From Burkholderiales bacterium (GTDB lineage Bacteria; Pseudomonadota; Gammaproteobacteria; Burkholderiales; Chitinimonadaceae), in NCBI GenBank assembly GCA_019234745.1, contig JAFAKZ010000423.1:1-6043 (forward strand): DNA of 6,043 nt, given 5' to 3'. The notes beneath the pieces are model-generated. The model had not been told where the DNA came from. It saw nothing but the letters and a program-made list of their open reading frames with translations, and searched no databases. Positions 1 through 3,963 of the stretch are shown in pieces. Numbering within the stretch: the first letter of the stretch is position 1; each line of letters begins with the position of its first letter. The position numbers and the translations under genes are program-made.

Positions 1-19
1 CGCTGCGTTAATGCTCGAA

Positions 20-50
20 AAAAAGGGGGGCGCTATGCGTCCCCTTTTTT
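20..50 (+). terminator. Hairpin terminator upstream of mmsB, probably bidirectional
   Basis: A nearly perfect stem pairs 20-33 with 37-50 (14 pairs including two G-T wobbles) around a 3-nt TAT loop. The lower stem is A-tract against T-tract, the middle is G-rich against C-rich, and CGC/GCG closes the loop. A run of T (45-50) on the plus strand and a run of A (18-24) before the stem give U-tracts in either direction of transcription, which is typical of a bidirectional rho-independent terminator. It most likely ends a gene lying to the left of the window. It finishes only 17 nt before the mmsB ribosome binding site, so it could also act as a partial terminator or mRNA-stabilising hairpin inside an operon. 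Confidence 0.8.
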
Positions 51-67
51 CATAAAGACAAGTACCC

Positions 68-73
68 AGGAGA
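68..73 (+). promoter_or_regulatory. Ribosome binding site of mmsB
   Basis: AGGAGA lies 6 nt before the ATG at 80. It is the only good Shine-Dalgarno match in the short stretch between the hairpin and the gene, and it fixes the start codon. Confidence 0.8.
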
Positions 74-79
74 TAACAA

Positions 80-967
80 ATGCAAACCATCGCCTTCATC
101 GGTCTTGGCCATATGGGCGGGCCGATGGCCGCCAATCTGCTCAAGGCAGGCTACGCCGTCCGCGCCTTTGACCTTTCGCAAGCCTCGCTCGACGCGATAG
201 TCGCCGCGGGTGGCACACGCGCTGCCAGCGCCCAGGACGCCGTCGCCGGTGCCCAGGTTGTCATCTCCATGCTGCCGGCCAGCCAGCACGTGGAAGGACT
301 CTACCTCGACGGCAAGCTGATCGAATCCATCCTGCCGGGCACCTTGGTGATGGACTGCTCGACCATTGCGCCGGAGAGTGCGCGCAAGGTACACGCCGTT
401 GCCGCCGCACGCGGCATACCCATGATCGACGCCCCGGTATCGGGTGGTACCGCCGGCGCCGCAGCCGGTACGCTGACCTTTATCGTGGGCGGCGAGGTAG
501 CCAATCTGGAGCGCGCCCGCCCCATCCTGGAAAAGATGGGCAAGAACATCTTCCACGCGGGCGGTGCCGGCGCCGGCCAGGTTGCCAAGATCTGCAACAA
601 TATGTTGCTGGCCATCCATATGATCGGCACGTCCGAAGCGCTGAGCCTGGGCGTGGCCAATGGCCTGGACCCGAAGGTGCTGTCCGACATCATGCGTGTC
701 AGTTCCGGCGGCAACTGGAGCCTGGAAAAGTACAACCCCTGGCCCGGCGTGATGGAGAACGTGCCGGCTTCGCGCGAGTACGAAGGTGGCTTTGGCGTGG
801 ACTTGATGCTGAAGGACCTCGGCCTGGCGATGGAAGCCGCGATGGCAAGCAAGTCGGCGACCCTGCTTGGTGGGGTAGCACGCAATCTGTACGCCATGCA
901 TAGCGGTCGGGGCAACGGGAAGAAAGACTTCTCCAGTATTCAGCAGCTAATCGAGAAAATGCCGTAG
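80..967 (+). CDS. mmsB: 3-hydroxyisobutyrate dehydrogenase
   Basis: This cytoplasmic enzyme oxidises 3-hydroxyisobutyrate to methylmalonate semialdehyde with NAD+, a late step of valine breakdown. The 295-residue product has the usual family length. It begins with the Rossmann dinucleotide motif GLGHMGGPMAANL (residues 8-20). Asp31 at the end of the second strand favours NAD over NADP. The substrate loop DAPVSGG (117-123), the catalytic Lys170 within GAGQVAKICNN, and KDLGLA (245-250) follow. The block SSGGNW...YNPWPGVMENVP and the C-terminal KKDFSS are typical of true 3-hydroxyisobutyrate dehydrogenases rather than tartronate semialdehyde reductase or other beta-hydroxyacid dehydrogenases. 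The ATG at 80 has a good ribosome binding site and the Rossmann motif starts at once, so the start is secure. In many proteobacteria this gene closes a valine-degradation operon with mmsA and acyl-CoA genes; here the partners would lie left of the window. A terminator follows at 1074-1107. Confidence 0.95.
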   Translation: MQTIAFIGLGHMGGPMAANLLKAGYAVRAFDLSQASLDAIVAAGGTRAASAQDAVAGAQVVISMLPASQHVEGLYLDGKLIESILPGTLVMDCSTIAPESARKVHAVAAARGIPMIDAPVSGGTAGAAAGTLTFIVGGEVANLERARPILEKMGKNIFHAGGAGAGQVAKICNNMLLAIHMIGTSEALSLGVANGLDPKVLSDIMRVSSGGNWSLEKYNPWPGVMENVPASREYEGGFGVDLMLKDLGLAMEAAMASKSATLLGGVARNLYAMHSGRGNGKKDFSSIQQLIEKMP

Positions 968-970
968 TCC

Positions 971-991
971 CAATGTAAGACATTGTTACAT
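971..991. repeat. Two overlapping inverted repeats just after mmsB
   Basis: CAATGT (971-976) and ACATTG (980-985) are perfect reverse complements around a 3-nt spacer. Overlapping them, ATGTAA (973-978) and TTACAT (986-991) are perfect reverse complements around a 7-nt spacer. The element starts 4 nt after the mmsB stop codon and is AT-rich against a GC-rich background. It may be an operator, or it may simply be two alternative small hairpins in the mmsB 3' untranslated region. No known binding-site family is assigned. Confidence 0.4.
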
Positions 992-1007
992 AGGCGATAT
1001 GCTCGAA

Positions 1008-1035
1008 TCGCAAGGCGACGCGATGTACCTTGCGA
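1008..1035. repeat. 8-bp inverted repeat with 12-nt spacer
   Basis: TCGCAAGG (1008-1015) and CCTTGCGA (1028-1035) are perfect reverse complements. The element could be a hairpin in the 3' untranslated region of mmsB or a protein-binding site. It is not followed by a T-run, so it is not itself a canonical terminator. Confidence 0.45.
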
Positions 1036-1044
1036 CAATCCCAA

Positions 1045-1056
1045 ACAATATATTGT
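1045..1056. repeat. Perfect 12-bp AT-rich palindrome
   Basis: ACAATATATTGT is a perfect palindrome with no spacer, sitting 18 nt before the mmsB terminator stem. Its symmetry and AT-richness in a GC-rich region suit a dimeric DNA-binding protein, but no regulator can be named. No convincing -35/-10 pair was found around it. Confidence 0.4.
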
Positions 1057-1073
1057 CCTTGTTTCACAAGCCG

Positions 1074-1107
1074 CCCGTCGGTCCGCAAGATCGGCGGGAA
1101 TTTTTTT
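1074..1107 (+). terminator. Rho-independent terminator downstream of mmsB
   Basis: A 10-bp stem pairs 1074-1083 with 1089-1098 around the 5-nt loop CGCAA, with two G-T pairs, and is followed by AA and seven T (1101-1107). It is a textbook plus-strand intrinsic terminator, about 105 nt after the mmsB stop. It separates mmsB from the next gene unless the promoter of that gene lies upstream of it, in which case it would act as a leader attenuator. Confidence 0.85.
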
Positions 1108-1175
1108 GTCCTATAACCCCTCGTATGGGTCCATAGAGGCTCGAAATAACTAGAGATACCAGGAGCCGCCGACAA

Positions 1176-1266
1176 GCCTGCACGTGCAGACGGGTTTAGT
1201 CAGCAGCCCTAACAACACCCCATTGACTAGAGCCGGGCAAACCGGCCAGGTCCTGACCATGCAGGC
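1176..1266 (+). promoter_or_regulatory. Candidate structured RNA leader of the c-di-GMP regulator gene
   Basis: GCCTGCA (1176-1182) pairs perfectly with TGCAGGC (1260-1266). After a 4x4 internal loop the helix can continue as 1187-1191 with 1250-1255 (one bulge). It encloses two adjacent hairpins: 1195-1202 with 1224-1231 (8 pairs, one wobble, 21-nt loop) and GCCGG/CCGGC (1232-1236 with 1242-1246, loop GCAAA). Together they make a compact three-way junction of about 91 nt ending some 60 nt before the start codon. The 5' strand of the outer helix can instead form a local hairpin within the palindrome CTGCACGTGCAG (1178-1189). It matches no RNA family I can name. The pairing is read by eye and no covariation is available. 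Confidence 0.35.
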
Positions 1267-1289
1267 AGGGCGGATGAGGCAGTTACCGC

Positions 1290-1304
1290 GCCGGCGTAGC
1301 CGGC
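1290..1304 (+). promoter_or_regulatory. GC-rich hairpin just upstream of the ribosome binding site
   Basis: Two copies of GCCGGC (1290-1295 and 1299-1304) flank GTA and can form a 6-bp stem. It ends 9 nt before the GGAGG of the next gene. No T-run follows, so it is not a terminator. It may keep the ribosome binding site exposed or be part of the leader. Confidence 0.4.
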
Positions 1305-1313
1305 ATTCGGTTT

Positions 1314-1321
1314 GGAGGGGG
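1314..1321 (+). promoter_or_regulatory. Ribosome binding site that decides the GTG start at 1327
   Basis: GGAGGGGG lies immediately upstream of GTG 1327, with 8 nt between the end of GGAGG and the start codon. A longer reading from TTG at 1312 would place this strong site inside the coding region and has no ribosome binding site of its own. Confidence 0.8.
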
Positions 1322-1326
1322 TTGTC

Positions 1327-3858
1327 GTGCTCGAAAACAGTCTAGACAGGTCTAGCCTGATCCTGATCGTCGATGACAGCGAATCCGTCATCCACGTGCT
1401 CTACGGCGCATTGGCCGACTGCGGCGAGGTGCTGATCGCCACCGATGGCCAGACTGCATTGGATATCGCCCGCCAGCGTCAGCCGGACCTGATCCTGCTC
1501 GACGTGGAAATGCCCGGGCTCAACGGCTACGAGGTATGCGAGCGGCTAAAGGCCGATCGCCGGACGGCTGAATCCGTCGTCATCTTCGTGACATCCCGCA
1601 CGGACGAGTTGAGCGAGCTGCGTGCACTCAAGGCCGGCGCGGTCGATTTCATCACCAAACCGCTCAACCTGCCCGTGGTCCGGGCGCGTGTTACCACGCA
1701 CCTCACGCTCAAGCAGCAGGCCGACGCGCTCAGCCGCAGCCAGCGCGACCTACATGCCTTGATCGACAACATCCCGGCGCTCGTCAGCTACTGGGATACC
1801 AACCTGCATATCCGCTTCGGCAACCACGCCTACCGCGAATGGTTTGGCCGCTCGCCCGACGACGTGAAGGGCAAGACGGTGCGCGAAGTCATCGGTGCCG
1901 ATCTGCATGCCCAGGACGCCCTACGCATGGAGCGTGCGCTGGCGGGCGACGCACAGGCCTTCGAGCGCGAAATCCCCTGTGCCGACGGCAAGTCGCGCCA
2001 CGCCCAGGTGCACTACGTACCGGACGTCAAAGACGGCCACGTGCGCGGCTTCTTCGTGCTGATCACCGACATCACCACACGCAAGCGTGCCGAACAGGCC
2101 GTATTCCAGGAGATGGATTGCCTGCGCGTCACGCTTAACTCCATCGGCGATGCCGTGATCGCCTGCGACGACACTGCCATCGTCACCTTCATGAACCCGA
2201 TTGCGGAGGCGATGACGGGCTGGACCCAAGAGGACGCCAAGGGCCAGCCCATCGATACCGTGATGCAGCTGCGTGATGGCCCCAATGGCGACGTGCTGCC
2301 CAACCCTGTGCATCGTGCCCTACAGGAAGGTAGCAATGTCGGGGCTGCGTCCAATGCCGTGCTGCTGTGCCGCGATGGCACCGTGTTCGGCATCAAGGAT
2401 TCCGCCTCGCCCATTGCCGACCAGAGCGGTGTGATCACAGGCGCCATCACCGTCTTCCACGACATCAGCGAAACGCGGGCAATGGCGCTGAAGATGATGC
2501 ACCTGGCGCAATACGACGCGCTCACCGACCTGCCCAACCGCACGCTGCTACAGGATCGTATCGCCCAGGCCATCCAGCATGCGCAGCGAAGCAACGGCCG
2601 CGTCGGCCTGCTGCTGCTGGACCTCGACCACTTCAAGTATGTCAACGATTCGCTGGGCCACGCGGCCGGCGACGACTTGCTGCAAGCGATCGCCAAGCGC
2701 CTGACCCACGCCTTGCGCGCCACCGACACGGTAAGCCGCCAAGGGGGCGACGAGTTCGTCGTCGTGCTGCCCCAGGTGGGTGGCGCCGACCACGTCAGCC
2801 AGGTGGCCGACAAGCTGCTGGAAGCACTCTCGCGGCCCTACGATATCGATGGAACGCGCTACAGCCCAACCTTCAGCATGGGCATCAGCCTCTACCCCGA
2901 CGACGGCGACGATCACGACAGCCTGCTACAGCACGCCGATGCCGCCATGTACCGGGCCAAGGAACAGGGTCGCAACCGCTACCAGTTCTATTGCTCTGAG
3001 ATCGGCGACCTGATGCGCGCGCGCCATGCGCTGGAACGCCATATGCGCGACGCGCTGGAGGAAGGCCTGTTCACCGTGCATTACCAACCACAGGTGCTGC
3101 CAGACCGCGGTTACGTCGTGGGCATGGAGGCGCTCGTGCGCTGGCGCCGCCCCGATGGCACGCTGGTGTCGCCTGCTCAGTTCATCCCGCTGGCCGAGGA
3201 ATGCGGCCTGATCGTGCCGCTGGGCAAATACGTCATGCTGGAGGCTTGTCGCCAGGCGCAGCGTTGGCGCGAGGCCGGACTGCCGCCCGTGCGCATCGCG
3301 GTGAATATCTCGGCCGCCCAGTTCGCCGAAAAGGACTTTGCCGTGATGGTACGCACGGCCTTGGCCGAAACCGGCCTGGACGCGCGCTGGCTGGAGCTGG
3401 AAATCACGGAAAGTACCATGCTCATCGACGCCAATCGCACGCGCGCGGTGCTGGAAGACCTCAAGGGCGACGGTATCTCCGTGGCCATCGACGACTTCGG
3501 CACAGGCTATTCCAGCCTGGCCTACCTGAAACGCTTCCCGGTCGACGTACTGAAGATCGACCGCTCCTTCATCCACGATGCGCTGACCGACACCAACGGC
3601 GCCGCCATCGTCTCGGCCATCGTCAGCATGGGTCGCAGCCTGGGCTTGGATCTTGTGGCGGAAGGGGTGGAAACGGAAGCACAGGCAGACTACCTACAGT
3701 CGCTTGGCTGCCCCGTCATCATGCAGGGCTTCCTCTACTCCCGGCCCTGCGATGCGGAGAAGGCGACGGAATTCCTGGCGCATTGGAGCGACGCAGGGCC
3801 GATCTGCGTGCCGGGGCGCAACGAGCCCCGCGCCTCGGACCAGCACGTGGTCATATAG
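1327..3858 (+). CDS. Response regulator with PAS, GGDEF and EAL domains (cyclic-di-GMP synthesis/breakdown)
   Basis: This 843-residue soluble protein (GTG start) has no signal peptide or membrane segment. A receiver domain spans about 10-125, with acidic pair Asp16/Asp17, phospho-acceptor Asp59 (LLDVEMPG), Thr89 and Lys111, all conserved. Two PAS sensor domains follow, about 142-252 and 265-383. The GGDEF domain (about 390-555) has LDLDHFKYVND (431-441), intact GGDEF (473-477) and an inhibitory RxxD site (Arg464, Asp467). The EAL domain (about 565-820) keeps EAL (601-603), Asn660, Glu692, Asp722-Asp723 in DDFGTG, Lys743, Glu779 and Gln800. All known metal and catalytic positions are present, so both diguanylate cyclase and phosphodiesterase activity are possible; which dominates cannot be read from sequence. 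A phosphorylation signal and PAS inputs would tune cellular c-di-GMP and hence biofilm or motility. No histidine kinase gene is adjacent, so its partner is unknown. A long leader and a good ribosome binding site precede it. Confidence 0.93.
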   Translation: MLENSLDRSSLILIVDDSESVIHVLYGALADCGEVLIATDGQTALDIARQRQPDLILLDVEMPGLNGYEVCERLKADRRTAESVVIFVTSRTDELSELRALKAGAVDFITKPLNLPVVRARVTTHLTLKQQADALSRSQRDLHALIDNIPALVSYWDTNLHIRFGNHAYREWFGRSPDDVKGKTVREVIGADLHAQDALRMERALAGDAQAFEREIPCADGKSRHAQVHYVPDVKDGHVRGFFVLITDITTRKRAEQAVFQEMDCLRVTLNSIGDAVIACDDTAIVTFMNPIAEAMTGWTQEDAKGQPIDTVMQLRDGPNGDVLPNPVHRALQEGSNVGAASNAVLLCRDGTVFGIKDSASPIADQSGVITGAITVFHDISETRAMALKMMHLAQYDALTDLPNRTLLQDRIAQAIQHAQRSNGRVGLLLLDLDHFKYVNDSLGHAAGDDLLQAIAKRLTHALRATDTVSRQGGDEFVVVLPQVGGADHVSQVADKLLEALSRPYDIDGTRYSPTFSMGISLYPDDGDDHDSLLQHADAAMYRAKEQGRNRYQFYCSEIGDLMRARHALERHMRDALEEGLFTVHYQPQVLPDRGYVVGMEALVRWRRPDGTLVSPAQFIPLAEECGLIVPLGKYVMLEACRQAQRWREAGLPPVRIAVNISAAQFAEKDFAVMVRTALAETGLDARWLELEITESTMLIDANRTRAVLEDLKGDGISVAIDDFGTGYSSLAYLKRFPVDVLKIDRSFIHDALTDTNGAAIVSAIVSMGRSLGLDLVAEGVETEAQADYLQSLGCPVIMQGFLYSRPCDAEKATEFLAHWSDAGPICVPGRNEPRASDQHVVI

Positions 3859-3896
3859 CCCCAGTTCAAGCGTGGTCGAGGCATACGCTGCCCGAA

Positions 3897-3933
3897 TGGT
3901 AGAGCGGGTTCGCACTGCAATCCGCCCTACCGT
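3897..3933. repeat. Extragenic palindrome between convergent genes
   Basis: An imperfect stem pairs 3898-3910 with 3919-3931 (GGTAG/CTACC, one A-C mismatch, GCGG/CCGC, one G-T pair, then TT/AA) around an 8-nt loop, and can extend by a T-G and an A-T pair to 3896/3933. There is no T-run on either side, so it is not a classical intrinsic terminator. Its size, GGTAG ends and place between two convergent genes resemble REP-type extragenic palindromes, which are usually present in many copies. It probably limits read-through from both sides. Only one copy is seen in this window. Confidence 0.55.
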
Positions 3934-3941
3934 GGGGTGGT

Positions 3942-3958
3942 GCAACCCAAACCGTTGC
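3942..3958. repeat. Small hairpin next to the patatin gene stop
   Basis: GCAAC (3942-3946) and GTTGC (3954-3958) are perfect reverse complements with a 7-nt loop, 5 nt beyond the stop codon of the minus-strand gene. It is too short and lacks a T-run, so any terminator role is weak. It may act together with the larger palindrome beside it. Confidence 0.3.
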
Positions 3959-3963
3959 CAATC

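Noticed and set aside
1..11. Possible end of an upstream plus-strand gene (CTG CGT TAA at 3-11)
   Set aside because: Three codons give no protein evidence; the terminator at 20-50 hints at an upstream gene but its identity and frame cannot be shown.
50..901. Long minus-strand open frame opposite mmsB
   Set aside because: It is a codon-bias shadow of the GC-rich mmsB gene: no recognisable motif, no ribosome binding site, and the plus-strand product is a clear family member.
999..1139. Possible 46-codon small ORF from ATG 999 in the intergenic region
   Set aside because: It has no Shine-Dalgarno, runs through the terminator stem and T-tract, and its product has no recognisable features.
1223..1251. 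Promoter with a TTGACT -35 box at 1223-1228
   Set aside because: No acceptable -10 box lies 16-18 nt downstream; the bases are better explained as part of the 1195-1231 hairpin.
1243..1284. Bacterial signal recognition particle (4.5S) RNA
   Set aside because: There is a loose resemblance (CCAGGTCC and GGCGGATGA), but the defining GGAA-capped hairpin with the AGCA asymmetric loop is missing and no long closing hairpin exists.
1232..1290. GEMM-I c-di-GMP riboswitch
   Set aside because: Only the words GGGCAAACC and GTTACCG match. The CACGCACA lead-in, the GAAA-capped stem and the ACGCAAAGCC block are absent and the spacing is wrong, so the known family is not called; the structure is reported only as a candidate leader.
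2013..2813. Long minus-strand and alternative-frame open frames within the GGDEF-EAL gene
   Set aside because: They overlap conserved domains of the real gene, show low-complexity Arg/Pro/Ser-rich composition typical of frame shadows, and lack motifs.
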